Positions 15,077 through 24,424 are shown, counted from the first letter of the stretch. The stretch: 28,638 nt of DNA from Glaciecola sp038744645 (GCA_038744645.1 JBCDMA010000008.1:1-28638); one strand, 5' to 3'. Notes: generated by a model from the sequence alone, not told the origin. A program made the numbers and translations.

Positions 15077-16126
15077 TTGGATTCAGTATCACAATTGGTG
15101 CTAGGCAGTACTGTTGGTTATGCAGTCCTAGGAAACAAAATCGGCAGAAAAGCATTATTGGTCGGCGCTGCGTATGGGACCTTACCTGATTTAGATGTGC
15201 TCATTAATTTTGGTGGTGCAGTTGAAAACTTTGTATATCACCGCGGTTTCAGCCATTCGATATTAGTGCACCTAGTCGCTGCGCCGATACTCGCTTGGTT
15301 GATGAGTAAAATGAAGTGGGCACAGTCGGCATCGTTACTGCGATGGGCTTGTGCAATATTCCTGATACTTGCTACTCATGCTGTTTTAGATAGTTTAACG
15401 GTTTACGGGACCCAACTCCTATGGCCTTTGACAACCTACCCGTTTGGCGTCTCCAATCTATTTATCATCGATCCTTTATATACGCTGCCTTTATTGTTGG
15501 CTGTCATTGTCATCAGTTTTATTAAAACCGATCGATTGTTGGCGACAAAAATTAATGGGTTTTTTCTAATTTTCAGTTGCCTGTATGCTACTTGGAGTAT
15601 TGGCGCAAAAATGTACATCGATGCGAAGATCACTAAGCGATTGTCTGCAGATGGAATAGAGGTGATCGATTATGTGAGTACCCCTTCGCCCTTCAATACA
15701 TTGTTATGGCGCGGAGTTGCAACGACACCAGGTGGGCATTATGAAATATATGCATCAATATTTGATGATGTGTCAGATATCAGTATGTATTTTTATGAAA
15801 GCCAGCGGGAATTACTTAATCTCATTCCAAAGGACAAAAGACTGACGCAGCTGACGACGTTCACTAAAGGCTTATATGGAGTGTATGAACAGGACGGAGA
15901 AATCCGTTTTAGCGACTTGCGGATGGGCATTGAAGGCGCCTATGTGTTTACTTTTGTTGTAGCGGAATTACAAAACGATGGTTACCAAGTAGGTTCATTT
16001 GAACAACTTTCATCGCGTCCTCAATTGAGCCAAACAAGTTTGATATTTGACCGGATTTTTGCGCCTCATATAGATTTGTCTCTTCGCGCGAGAAATTCTG
16101 TGTCCAATCAATATCCCACTGATTGA
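15077..16126 (+). CDS. YdjM/DUF457-type membrane-bound metal-dependent hydrolase
   Basis: A 349-residue inner-membrane protein. The N-terminal half carries the family's metal-site pattern: YGTLPDLDVL (Asp38 and Asp40) and HRGFSHS (His55 and His60), followed by helices at about 61-75, 90-110, 130-150 and 155-175. The C-terminal ~170 residues are a soluble, beta-rich domain. It starts at TTG 15077, supported by AAAGAGGA at 15065-15072; there is no ATG nearby. Relatives of E. coli YdjM belong to the LexA regulon there, but I did not find a LexA box here. The catalytic activity is predicted from the family and has not been shown. Confidence 0.88.
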   Translation: MDSVSQLVLGSTVGYAVLGNKIGRKALLVGAAYGTLPDLDVLINFGGAVENFVYHRGFSHSILVHLVAAPILAWLMSKMKWAQSASLLRWACAIFLILATHAVLDSLTVYGTQLLWPLTTYPFGVSNLFIIDPLYTLPLLLAVIVISFIKTDRLLATKINGFFLIFSCLYATWSIGAKMYIDAKITKRLSADGIEVIDYVSTPSPFNTLLWRGVATTPGGHYEIYASIFDDVSDISMYFYESQRELLNLIPKDKRLTQLTTFTKGLYGVYEQDGEIRFSDLRMGIEGAYVFTFVVAELQNDGYQVGSFEQLSSRPQLSQTSLIFDRIFAPHIDLSLRARNSVSNQYPTD

Positions 16127-16438
16127 ATCGAGAATTCAGCTAGGTCAACTGGCGAGATTCGTCGCTGCCTGTAAGCGTTGGTATTACCTGCTAAAAAGTG
16201 TGTAGATACACCGAGCATCTTTTTGGCGTGTTCGCAACATATTGAATAATAACTGTTAATTTTATGTAATGTTCAGCGGTTATTACGGTTTTATTAAAAA
16301 AAAAGGCACTTTAAAGACTCAATTTTCTCCATCTGGTGTCGATACAAATTCCATATTGGATAACTTAACTTCTTTCCCCCTTAATCTAATTCGAACAATA
16401 AAAAGCGGGTTCTTTGTGCATACTTACGGTGGTAAAAA
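16127..16438. other. Intergenic leader region of diguanylate cyclase gene
   Basis: These 312 bases hold no gene. Small inverted repeats occur (GTGTA-GA-TACAC at 16200-16211; GTAAT/ATTAC at 16266-16286), then a run of nine A at 16296-16304. I looked for a GEMM cyclic-di-GMP riboswitch because the next gene is a GGDEF protein, but see none of its conserved core. The start is preceded by GGTGGT (16428-16433). Confidence 0.5.
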
Positions 16439-17467
16439 ATGAAGTTTGATGAAAGTTCAGATCAGGCAGCTCATCTTCTAAGGCAAGCCATTCCTGCAAT
16501 GGTTAAATACAATATTGTACCCAATCCATTGAACTATACGCTTTGGTATAGTTATTTTTCCAATGCGTTCCCGCATTTGAAAAATGACTTAGATCTGGCA
16601 ATCAAGCGCTACGGTACATGCCCTCAGAAAGTGGGAGAGGATCTTTTCGTTAAACACATTACACAGTTTGACGAGGGAGATGAAGAGAGACTTGCTGAAT
16701 TCCAACAGGCGTTCGCCAATACCGTTAGTAATTTATCCAATACATTGGATGAAACATCACTACAAGCAAATCAACACTCTGCTGCATTGAAAGACAGTAT
16801 TAACAGTCTTGAGGCATTTGATTTAGATGAGGCTGTTGCACCAGTGCTGCGTTCATTAAATGACAATGCTACTGCAATTGTTGACGCTAACGATGAGTTT
16901 AAAGGTCAAATTCGCGCGGCCCTTGCTGAAATAGAAAGCCTGAAAAAAGAGTTAGCCGACAGCCAAAAATCTGCCAATACTGACCCGTTGACAGGGCTAT
17001 CAAATCGACGCGTCTTTGAAGCGATTTTTACACAATTCGTCGATACGAATACTGATGAAGCTGAAATTTCGCTGATTATCATGGACATCGATAAGTTTAA
17101 GATATTTAATGACACGCACGGTCACCTTTTAGGCGACCAGATCTTAAAATACGTTGGAAATTTGCTGTTATCTGAATGTCCAAATGATGTAACGCCTGTC
17201 CGATTCGGAGGCGAAGAGTTTGCTGTTTTATGTCCTAATCAAGACCTCAATCAGGCAAAATCGATTGCCGAAAAAATACGCGCTAAACTAGAGAGCGTGC
17301 CCTATTTTAATAAGAAAACGGGTGAAAAAATCCCGCCCGTAACTGCGTCATTTGGCGTAGCCCTGAAGCAACCCAAAGAGTGCCTCACAGATATCTTAGA
17401 ACGCGCGGATAATGCGCTGTATGCTGCAAAGGGTGGCGGTAGAAATCAGGTGCAGGTTGCGATCTAA
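16439..17467 (+). CDS. Soluble GGDEF diguanylate cyclase
   Basis: A 342-residue cytoplasmic protein. The N-terminal ~170 residues are helical, beginning with a region containing PNPLNYTLWYSYFSN seen in a family of soluble cyclases, followed by a coiled coil. The GGDEF domain starts at about 182 (DPLTGLSNRR). The active-site motif is RFGGEEF (GGEEF at 257-261), a catalytically competent variant, so it should make cyclic-di-GMP from two GTP. The inhibitory I-site RxxD is missing: the region just before reads ECPNDVTPVRF, so product feedback may be weak. There is no membrane segment or recognised sensor domain. It is convergent, six bases apart, with the barrel/EAL/cupredoxin trio, so opposite-acting cyclic-di-GMP enzymes lie side by side. 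Confidence 0.93.
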   Translation: MKFDESSDQAAHLLRQAIPAMVKYNIVPNPLNYTLWYSYFSNAFPHLKNDLDLAIKRYGTCPQKVGEDLFVKHITQFDEGDEERLAEFQQAFANTVSNLSNTLDETSLQANQHSAALKDSINSLEAFDLDEAVAPVLRSLNDNATAIVDANDEFKGQIRAALAEIESLKKELADSQKSANTDPLTGLSNRRVFEAIFTQFVDTNTDEAEISLIIMDIDKFKIFNDTHGHLLGDQILKYVGNLLLSECPNDVTPVRFGGEEFAVLCPNQDLNQAKSIAEKIRAKLESVPYFNKKTGEKIPPVTASFGVALKQPKECLTDILERADNALYAAKGGGRNQVQVAI

Positions 17468-17473
17468 CTCAAC

Positions 17474-18682
17474 TCAAAACGTCATCGCGTAGACAATTCT
17501 TATTTGTTGGTCGCTTTGATCAGGTTCTATAAACAGCTGTTGTCGATTGTCAGCGCTGTTTCGATTCGCATGCAACTCAATGCCAAATTCACCATTTGGT
17601 AAGCCACTGTAACGCCAGGCAGCGGTGATTGCGGATGTTTCACTGTCATTCTGGTCATTTGGCATCAAATCATTATTTTCTTCTACTGTCGATGCTTCTA
17701 TCCTGATAGCAAACCGATGCTCGTCTTGCTGATGGCTTAACATCAGATATGCAGAATAAAAATGTGCATAAACCGCGCTGGGTCCCATATCTGTAGAGCC
17801 TGCCATGGCTTGCGCCAATAAATCCAAGGTCGGTGATAATTTGTGTTTAATCGCCAAAGAGTGAAACTTTGTTGCCCAAGCATAAAGTCTGATATCCGTT
17901 ATCGCGCTTGGGTCGGCATTGTTGTCATAATAATAATACTTCATCACGGTTTTGTGTTGATGATTGAGATGCAGCCCAATATACCCACCCCATCTGCCGT
18001 CAATTTCATCAAAGGGATCAATCCACGTTGGGGTGACAACGTCATTTACGATTGTCGGTATTGGCGCAAAATTAATCCTGTCGTGATGCAGTGATTGACG
18101 GTCATGATATGACCAGCCGCGCCAGGCTAAAAGGGTGCCAGCTGGGTCATTGCCTTTAAACAACGCAGCGTTTACTTCCCAACTCCAAGGACTTCTAAAA
18201 CGGCGTCCGTTGCTGAATAGCGCAACTTCAACGCCAGGGATTTTGATCTCCTCCCCGACCCAACTATTGATTGCCGACTGCGTATAAGTGTAGGGAGAAA
18301 GCCAACCTTCACTCGTGTTTTCAACCGAATAGCGAGGATAAAAAAAGCCAGTTCGCAGTTTGTATCTGATCTTGTTTGGGCTTAGTGGCTTGTATTCTGC
18401 GAATGCCTGTGTCAATCCAATGTGCTGCTCTCCATCCGCGTATACATTGGCGACCACATGCGTCGTTAGTCCTGCCAATGGCCTAGATGTATGAGATACA
18501 AAGCCTTGAAACAACTGCGCTGACGTATCGTCAAAGCGCAGTATCCCTGTGCCGCCATCTTGCCAACTCTTCAACGTGTCTGCATAGGTCAACCCAATTT
18601 CGGCCCGGCCACTGAACTCGTTGGCAAACAAATCGAAACACCCCAAACCTAAAAATAGAGCGAATAATCTGTGTTTTGACAT
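17474..18682 (-). CDS. Outer-membrane beta-barrel protein, porin-like
   Basis: The 402-residue protein has a Sec signal peptide (hydrophobic to about Ala20, cleavage near LFA-NEF) and then alternating polar and hydrophobic strands with Trp/Tyr girdles (for example HKTVMKYYYYDNNADPSAIT). It ends QIRIVYAMTF, with the terminal Phe that the BAM complex recognises. It therefore sits in the outer membrane. I cannot assign it to a named porin family; alginate-export/porin-like is possible. It follows the EAL-domain gene after only five bases and is the last gene of a three-gene minus-strand operon. It could be a channel or ligand-binding component of a sensing module (inference). Confidence 0.8.
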   Translation of the reverse strand: MSKHRLFALFLGLGCFDLFANEFSGRAEIGLTYADTLKSWQDGGTGILRFDDTSAQLFQGFVSHTSRPLAGLTTHVVANVYADGEQHIGLTQAFAEYKPLSPNKIRYKLRTGFFYPRYSVENTSEGWLSPYTYTQSAINSWVGEEIKIPGVEVALFSNGRRFRSPWSWEVNAALFKGNDPAGTLLAWRGWSYHDRQSLHHDRINFAPIPTIVNDVVTPTWIDPFDEIDGRWGGYIGLHLNHQHKTVMKYYYYDNNADPSAITDIRLYAWATKFHSLAIKHKLSPTLDLLAQAMAGSTDMGPSAVYAHFYSAYLMLSHQQDEHRFAIRIEASTVEENNDLMPNDQNDSETSAITAAWRYSGLPNGEFGIELHANRNSADNRQQLFIEPDQSDQQIRIVYAMTF

Positions 18683-18687
18683 AAGCG

Positions 18688-21075
18688 TTAAGAAAACTCG
18701 GTATCCAATCGTTGAATGTTGTGTTCGGCACTAGAAAACCATTTTGTCGTTGACCTACTGTCCATTGGTCTTGAGATAAAATAGCCTTGACCGTGAGTGC
18801 ATCCGAAGGAAGTCAATAACTGCAGCGACTTTTGATCTTCCACGCCCTCGGCTACGGTTTTAAGGTCCATGGTTTTGGCAAGCGAGATAAAGGTTTTCAC
18901 CATATTTTGATCTTCTGTATTCTTTGATAACTCCAGTATAAATGCTTTGTCTATTTTGAGTTCGTTCACGGGCATCTTTTTTAACTGCGCCATCGATGAA
19001 TACCCAGTCCCAAAGTCATCGATTGACAATTTAACACCAATGTTTGAAAGGTTTAGCAAGGCTTCAATCGCATTCTCTGGCTCTTCCATTGCAGTGCTTT
19101 CGGTCAACTCAAGCATGAGATAGGAGGCGTCCATCTTGTATTGGAGAAGTAGTTGCGTAATGAAAGACACAAAACTTTCATCAGCTAAATCAATGGCAGA
19201 AATGTTGGCTGACATTTGCAAGTTAAAACCTAGCTGCTTCCATTGGTTGTGTTGCTGAATCGCTTCTTTGATGACCCAGCGCGTGATCTTCTTGATATCG
19301 CCCGTTTGCTCCGCTAATCCTATGAACAGGTCTGGAGGAACAAAACCTTCCTCGGGATGAATCCAGCGCGCTAGGCATTCCACGCTATCTACCGTTTTGG
19401 TTTGTAGATTTAGCTGCGGTTGGTAGTAGAGTGACAGTTGTCCATTGTCTGTGATATCAGATATCTCTGACATCAATCTAAGCTTTCTTGTATCAAACAA
19501 GTAAAGCGACGACTCATACTTGACCGAAGGGTTATGGCCTTGTTTGGCTGCTTTCAGCGCAATTTCGGCCGCTTGGGTAAGCCGCCTTGAATCATTGATT
19601 TGTCTGTCTTTAATTGCGTAACCGACTTTCGCAGTAAGCCCGAGATTCAGTTTGTCGACTTTAAAAGGTTTGTGAATGCAATCCACAATATCTGCAATAA
19701 AATCGGTTATAGCGTCTGCTTCTTTTCTTATAATAGCAAATTGATTGCCTGTCATTCTTGCCAGAAAAACGTTATTCCCCAAATGTAAAGACAGTCGCTT
19801 TGCGATCTGTTGCAGTAAATTATCCGCTGCTTGATACCCAATTGCTTCATTGAGGTCAGTAAACTTAGCTATATCGAGCAATATCAATGCTAACTGATCT
19901 GAGTTTTTGTCGTCGAACACTCTATCAAGGCGACGGATAAGGGCATTTTTGTTGGGTAGGCTTGTCAGATCGTCTTCAAATGCAAGTGTCTGTATTTCTT
20001 TGTTTCGCGTATTGAGCTGTAAGTTCATGGTGAACATTGCTCTGGCTAGCTTGTTGACTTCACGGGTACTACCAATTGGGATATCAATATCTTCACCTTG
20101 ACCAATCTTTGTTGTAAGTTCACTTAAACTAAGGATCGGCGAACTGATGCGATTTGAGATATACAATGCAAATAATCCGACTAATACCGTCGCGAGCATC
20201 AGTAGTGCTGACAATTCTGTGAAAAGCGTTCGAATGGATAAAAAGGCAGAAGATTTTGGTGTCACTAACATCAACCAGACGCGATGATTTATATTATCGA
20301 GCGAATCTATCGAGCTAAAGTAAACCTTGTCTGCAATACTCGTACTGGCAATCTGCTCAGTGATCGCCATTTGCTGTTTAAAAATGTCTAAAAGCTCTTG
20401 CTCATCCATACCCGATGTACTGTGCGCGCTTAGGCCATTATCGTGTCGAGTGATTGCATTGACTTCAAAACTCGATAACTCCGCAAGACGCGTGTTAAAT
20501 ACATCAGATAGTTTTTTTGAAAACACTAAATACGCCATTGGACTGCGCGATCGAGGTGTGTTTTTTACCGCAACAATAATGTTGAGATAATAAGTATCAT
20601 TCATCGAAAGCCAGACTGATTGCTCGTTGGCATCTAAATCAATGCTTTCAATAGATGGAAGTGAAAAATTATCGGATGCAACGGTGACGCTGCCGTGCGC
20701 ATCAGTAAGCGCGAATTCAGATGTTTCAAAGCGATCAGAAAAATTACGTAGTGCAACCTTAAGGGACATAGGGTCACTTTCAACGTTCAGTATGAGTGAC
20801 TTGACATTGAAATCAGACGTTAAATTATTGGCCGCATTTTCAATCACATTTACGGTGTCGTTTATATGGCTAAAGACGACAGATTGAGAGATTTCCATGT
20901 TTTCGATAAGCAAATTCATCGAATGCTGTTTTGCGGCTGAACTCACTGAATAGGCGGTGGCTATCAATAAAGCAACCCCAATCAAAAAGAAGCTTGCGAG
21001 CAATTTGACTTTCAAAGGCATGCACAGAGTGCTAGAACTAAATCTAGTAAGCATCCGTCGCCTCAACGGTGTCAT
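18688..21075 (-). CDS. Membrane Cache-HAMP-GGDEF(degenerate)-EAL phosphodiesterase
   Basis: A 795-residue membrane signalling protein: TM1 at ~25-43, a periplasmic Cache-like sensor to ~288, TM2 at ~289-307, HAMP to ~355, GGDEF (365-510) and EAL (530-780). In the GGDEF domain the active motif is replaced by TGNQF (442-446), so cyclase activity is unlikely; it may serve as a GTP-sensing or structural domain. The EAL domain keeps its catalytic set: Glu566 (ECLAR), Asn624, Glu656, DDFGTGYSS (Asp686/687), Lys707 (LKIDK), Glu743 and Gln763. It should hydrolyse cyclic-di-GMP to pGpG. The nominal start overlaps the cupredoxin gene by 32 bases; the internal ATGs at 21054 and 21021 are alternatives. 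Periplasmic input probably controls it. Confidence 0.93.
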   Translation of the reverse strand: MTPLRRRMLTRFSSSTLCMPLKVKLLASFFLIGVALLIATAYSVSSAAKQHSMNLLIENMEISQSVVFSHINDTVNVIENAANNLTSDFNVKSLILNVESDPMSLKVALRNFSDRFETSEFALTDAHGSVTVASDNFSLPSIESIDLDANEQSVWLSMNDTYYLNIIVAVKNTPRSRSPMAYLVFSKKLSDVFNTRLAELSSFEVNAITRHDNGLSAHSTSGMDEQELLDIFKQQMAITEQIASTSIADKVYFSSIDSLDNINHRVWLMLVTPKSSAFLSIRTLFTELSALLMLATVLVGLFALYISNRISSPILSLSELTTKIGQGEDIDIPIGSTREVNKLARAMFTMNLQLNTRNKEIQTLAFEDDLTSLPNKNALIRRLDRVFDDKNSDQLALILLDIAKFTDLNEAIGYQAADNLLQQIAKRLSLHLGNNVFLARMTGNQFAIIRKEADAITDFIADIVDCIHKPFKVDKLNLGLTAKVGYAIKDRQINDSRRLTQAAEIALKAAKQGHNPSVKYESSLYLFDTRKLRLMSEISDITDNGQLSLYYQPQLNLQTKTVDSVECLARWIHPEEGFVPPDLFIGLAEQTGDIKKITRWVIKEAIQQHNQWKQLGFNLQMSANISAIDLADESFVSFITQLLLQYKMDASYLMLELTESTAMEEPENAIEALLNLSNIGVKLSIDDFGTGYSSMAQLKKMPVNELKIDKAFILELSKNTEDQNMVKTFISLAKTMDLKTVAEGVEDQKSLQLLTSFGCTHGQGYFISRPMDSRSTTKWFSSAEHNIQRLDTEFS

Positions 21076-21727
21076 ATCCTATAAGGCTTGGATAGATGGG
21101 ATGGGTCAACGTTATTTCATGGATTTTGGAAGTCGCGTCAATGGTAAAACCAAAGCGTTTTTCAATATCTTGTTCAGCCAGTCGAGGATGCCATACGGAA
21201 ACAGTGTATTCCCCAGGCAACAGGTCGAAAGCCAATTCCCCATCAAGCGCAGTTTGTCCAAAAGTATCAGCATTGCTGGCGTAGATATAACCGAGCATCC
21301 AATCATGGACATTACAACCTAGCTCAACGATACCCACGTCATCGAATTTGATTGGGTCAGACGTGACTTCTTTCTTCAGTGTCAATTGAAATTTTTTTGC
21401 AGGCGAGAATGAGTAAACATGGTGAATGACGTGATCAGTGTTTGGAAAGACAACTTCTTGTCCTTTCGCGATAAGCAGAATGTGGGGGAGAAATTGCTTA
21501 CCCGCTTGTTCCATTACCGCCGGCTTTGCAGCAACTTCTTGTGCTTTTTTAGGGTTACTTGATATTGCGTTGTTCGCGGATACTGCACTGATCTCTACTA
21601 CAATGTTGCTTAATTTTTCACCTTTCTCATCTAGGACAACGAACTTTTGAGGAATTGCATTGCTACAAAAACACTCGCTGCAAATAAATAGCAGTACAAT
21701 AGCTATGGAATACTTCATCACATGCAC
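21044..21727 (-). CDS. Exported cupredoxin-like protein ('methylamine utilization'-type)
   Basis: A 227-residue periplasmic protein with a signal peptide (ending near CFCS-NAIP; Cys residues at 17, 20 and 22 leave a lipobox possible but not clear). The central domain resembles plastocyanin-like proteins: HILLIAKGQEVVFPNTDHVI then HHVYSFSP, and later ELGCNVHDWMLGYI. The His, Cys, His and Met in these two segments fit a type-1 copper site. A C-terminal region ALDGELAFDLLPGEYTVSVWHPRL looks like a small beta-sandwich (transthyretin/carboxypeptidase-regulatory type). Such proteins are often annotated as methylamine utilization proteins, but no mau genes are present. It is first in an operon with the EAL and barrel genes and is probably a copper-binding sensor or carrier that feeds the membrane EAL protein; that role is inferred. 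Confidence 0.82.
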   Translation of the reverse strand: MHVMKYSIAIVLLFICSECFCSNAIPQKFVVLDEKGEKLSNIVVEISAVSANNAISSNPKKAQEVAAKPAVMEQAGKQFLPHILLIAKGQEVVFPNTDHVIHHVYSFSPAKKFQLTLKKEVTSDPIKFDDVGIVELGCNVHDWMLGYIYASNADTFGQTALDGELAFDLLPGEYTVSVWHPRLAEQDIEKRFGFTIDATSKIHEITLTHPIYPSLIGYDTVEATDAY

Positions 21728-21881
21728 AATTAGACAACCTTCTCAGTTATCGGCGGGAAGCGCTATTTTTAGAGGGAAAATCACCTCTTTTACTGCTTTT
21801 TAGAGTGTTAATTGGCACAATATGGCCTTGTGATATCCACAAAAATCATACAGATGTCCTTCAACGCATGTATCGGGAATT

Positions 21882-23012
21882 ATGGAACCGTTTAAAGAAA
21901 AGTTTTCTGCCCATTTGATAGAGCGAATGGCGCACACATTTCGTCAAAAAACCAGCACATTTGATGTTGAAGCGTTCATCGCACTGGCAATGCACAATTT
22001 GGACGCGCTGGAACTCAAACAACGCAGCGAGCAAATCACAGCTGCTTTAGTGACCTGTCTTCCCGAGGACTACATTGAAAGCGTCGAATTAATGCTCAGC
22101 ACAATGGTGCCAATGAAAAATCCGGATGCAGTTGACGAAGACAGTACGTTTGGACTTCATAGCTGGGCTATGATGCCAATGTGTGACGTAATCGTCGTGA
22201 AAGGACTAGAAGACGAGAACAACTTTGATTTCTCGTTGAATGCGCTATTCTCCATGACCAAGCGATTCTCAGCAGAATTTGCAATAAGGCCGTTTTTGCA
22301 TGCGTATACTGAACGTACGCTGGATGCGCTTTCTGCGCGGTCAAATGATCCCAGTCATCACGTCAGGCGCTTAATTAGCGAAGGTACAAGGCCGAGATTA
22401 CCTTGGGGCATGCAACTGAAGAAATTCGTTAACACGCCAGAATTGATCTTACCGTTACTCACTCAACTTCGTGACGATACTTCAGAATATGTCAGACGCT
22501 CTGTCGCTAACAATCTTAACGATATTGCTAAAGATCATCCTGACAAAGTCGCTGAAGTAGCATCAGATTGGTCTAAAAAGGCGAGTAAAGAACGTCAGAA
22601 AATGATTAAGCATGCGTGCAGAACCTTGCTCAAAAAAGGACATCCAGGCGTGTTATCACTCTATGGGTATCACCCACCAAAACTTAAAACCACAACGCTC
22701 AGCTTAGACAATGACAAAATAAAGATAGGAGAGTCATTGGCGCTTTCGCTTACTTTGCATTCATCCAGCCAGCGCTCGCAACAACTATTGATCGACTACG
22801 TGGTTTATCATCAAAAAGCCAATGGTACGTTGCAACCAAAAGTTTTTAAATGGAAGTCTGTTAAGTTGGCACCTAATGACGTGTGCGAGTATACAAAAAA
22901 CCACAGTTTCAAAGTTGTCACCACGAGAAAGTATCATCATGGCCCGCACCAGGTTGCCTTGCTAATCAACGGTGTTGAACTTGCGCTGACAAGCTTTGAA
23001 TTAATCAAATAG
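21882..23012 (+). CDS. alkC: AlkC-type DNA alkylation repair glycosylase
   Basis: A 376-residue protein of the HEAT-repeat DNA glycosylases (AlkC/AlkD superfamily). The N-terminal ~250 residues are helical. SEGTRPRLPWG (166-176) is the conserved signature of the AlkC branch, and DDTSEYVRRSVANNLNDIAK is a HEAT-like repeat. The C-terminal ~110 residues (from about 265) are beta-rich and fit the immunoglobulin-like domain present in some AlkC proteins. Such enzymes remove cationic alkylated bases (3-methyladenine, 3-methylcytosine) without base flipping. CGGGA lies just before ATG 21882. It is divergent from the cupredoxin gene, and the DUF2252 gene follows 44 bases after its stop. Confidence 0.85.
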   Translation: MEPFKEKFSAHLIERMAHTFRQKTSTFDVEAFIALAMHNLDALELKQRSEQITAALVTCLPEDYIESVELMLSTMVPMKNPDAVDEDSTFGLHSWAMMPMCDVIVVKGLEDENNFDFSLNALFSMTKRFSAEFAIRPFLHAYTERTLDALSARSNDPSHHVRRLISEGTRPRLPWGMQLKKFVNTPELILPLLTQLRDDTSEYVRRSVANNLNDIAKDHPDKVAEVASDWSKKASKERQKMIKHACRTLLKKGHPGVLSLYGYHPPKLKTTTLSLDNDKIKIGESLALSLTLHSSSQRSQQLLIDYVVYHQKANGTLQPKVFKWKSVKLAPNDVCEYTKNHSFKVVTTRKYHHGPHQVALLINGVELALTSFELIK

Positions 23013-23056
23013 CTACCTTACACTAAGCCAATATTGAATTTGAGTCAGTATCGATT

Positions 23057-24409
23057 TTGGATAGACGCGCGCAGATAACCGAAGAACTCTCACGCATTGA
23101 CGGGCATGCACCTGGAAACGGCCTGAATAAGCATAAGAAAATGTGTTTGAGTCCGTTTGTGTTTTATCGAGGCAGCGCGCAGCTCTTCTATGCGGATCTA
23201 GCTTCAGGCAAACTTGCGCTGCCCAAGCAAAAGCATATCCCGCTGACGACAATAATGGGCGATTGCCATACATCCAATTTTGGATTCTTTACGGAAGAAG
23301 GGTCATTCGATGAACAGCTCGTGTTCTCAATCAACGATTTTGACGACGCATGTATAGGAAATGGAGCATGGGACATCATGCGATTACTCGTCAGTATTTG
23401 TTTGGTTGAGAAACACTGTAAGGGCGTTGTCTCTGGAGCCTTTCATAGTGAAAAGGATTATTCTGAAAAACCAGTGATATCCACTAGAGACGTTGCGAGC
23501 GCATTAGATGCATTACTCGAGGGCTATTGCAATGTACTTGAGCAAGGGTTAACTGAACACAAGAACACATCGAGTCATTCCTTGCCGGCAGAAATGCCCT
23601 CATTTTTAGATGCATCATTTTCGGACTTTGAGTCACCTTCACCCTTGAAGAAAAGATATAAAAAAGCACTTCAGATCATCCGTGGCGGCAAAAGGTTTGA
23701 GCAAAAGAGTTCACTTGCGAAAGCCGCTGACCTGTCCTCTTTTCCGTTAAAATTTAAGGTAGATGACAGTAAATATGTGCAACTCAATGACGGTTTAGAA
23801 ATTCACTTAAATGCGCAACTGGCGCCGTATTTTTACCACGACATTTTGGACATTGTGGGTCGAGTTGGTGCAGGCACTGGCTCGGTAAATATGAATCGGT
23901 ATTATGCCATTGTTGGGCCCAAGCACTCAGTGGCCGAGGATGCATTAGATCATTCATACATTGTGGAAATTAAACAACAGCGGGAAGCGGCTCCGCTTTA
24001 TCATTTCACCAATATGCATCCTCAAAACAAGCTTGATTCAGCGCACCTTACAGTAAAATGTCAGCGCCGTATGCAGCGCCGCTCAGATTATGTTTTGGAC
24101 CATGCGATGATGGACGGTAAACATTGGTTGATTCGTTCGCGGCATCACGCAAAAGTGGGTATCGACCCCGAACACATTGGTATAGGGGAAATCAACACAG
24201 ATGAAAGTGGATTTGTGTTCTACGCTAATGCCTGTGGACAGGAACTCGCAAGAGCGCATTGCAGAGCAGACAGGTATACGTGGGATTATGAGAAAAACAT
24301 GCTCGGCTATTTGACCGAGCATGCGGATGCTTTAATGGAAACTGCACAAGAATACGCTCATCAAGTAGAGCAAGACTGGCTTTTCTTGAAATCGGCTGAG
24401 GGGCTTTAG
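23057..24409 (+). CDS. DUF2252 protein
   Basis: A 450-residue protein of the DUF2252 family. KKMCLSPFVFYRGSAQLFYA (from residue 27), GDCHTSNFGFF (68-78) and INDFDDACIGNGAWDIMRL (from 92) are its conserved blocks. They resemble the catalytic and metal-binding loops of aminoglycoside-phosphotransferase-like kinases (HxxNF and DFD). No substrate is known for the family. Initiation is likely at TTG 23057: the frame is closed by TAA at 23024 upstream, and the first ATG (Met29) would cut into the conserved block. No clear Shine-Dalgarno sequence is seen. It may be cotranscribed with alkC. Confidence 0.87.
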   Translation: MDRRAQITEELSRIDGHAPGNGLNKHKKMCLSPFVFYRGSAQLFYADLASGKLALPKQKHIPLTTIMGDCHTSNFGFFTEEGSFDEQLVFSINDFDDACIGNGAWDIMRLLVSICLVEKHCKGVVSGAFHSEKDYSEKPVISTRDVASALDALLEGYCNVLEQGLTEHKNTSSHSLPAEMPSFLDASFSDFESPSPLKKRYKKALQIIRGGKRFEQKSSLAKAADLSSFPLKFKVDDSKYVQLNDGLEIHLNAQLAPYFYHDILDIVGRVGAGTGSVNMNRYYAIVGPKHSVAEDALDHSYIVEIKQQREAAPLYHFTNMHPQNKLDSAHLTVKCQRRMQRRSDYVLDHAMMDGKHWLIRSRHHAKVGIDPEHIGIGEINTDESGFVFYANACGQELARAHCRADRYTWDYEKNMLGYLTEHADALMETAQEYAHQVEQDWLFLKSAEGL

Positions 24410-24424
24410 CGCTTCCAAAGCCCT
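24400..24424. terminator. Shared terminator-like hairpin between convergent genes
   Basis: GGGCTTT (24401-24407) and AAAGCCC (24417-24423) form a perfect 7-bp stem around a nine-base loop. The stem includes part of the DUF2252 stop codon and lies between the two convergent stops, so it could end transcripts from both sides. There is no strong T-tract on either strand. Confidence 0.4.

Noticed and set aside
16127..16438. GEMM cyclic-di-GMP riboswitch before the GGDEF gene
   Set aside because: None of the conserved GEMM core or tetraloop-receptor sequence is present.
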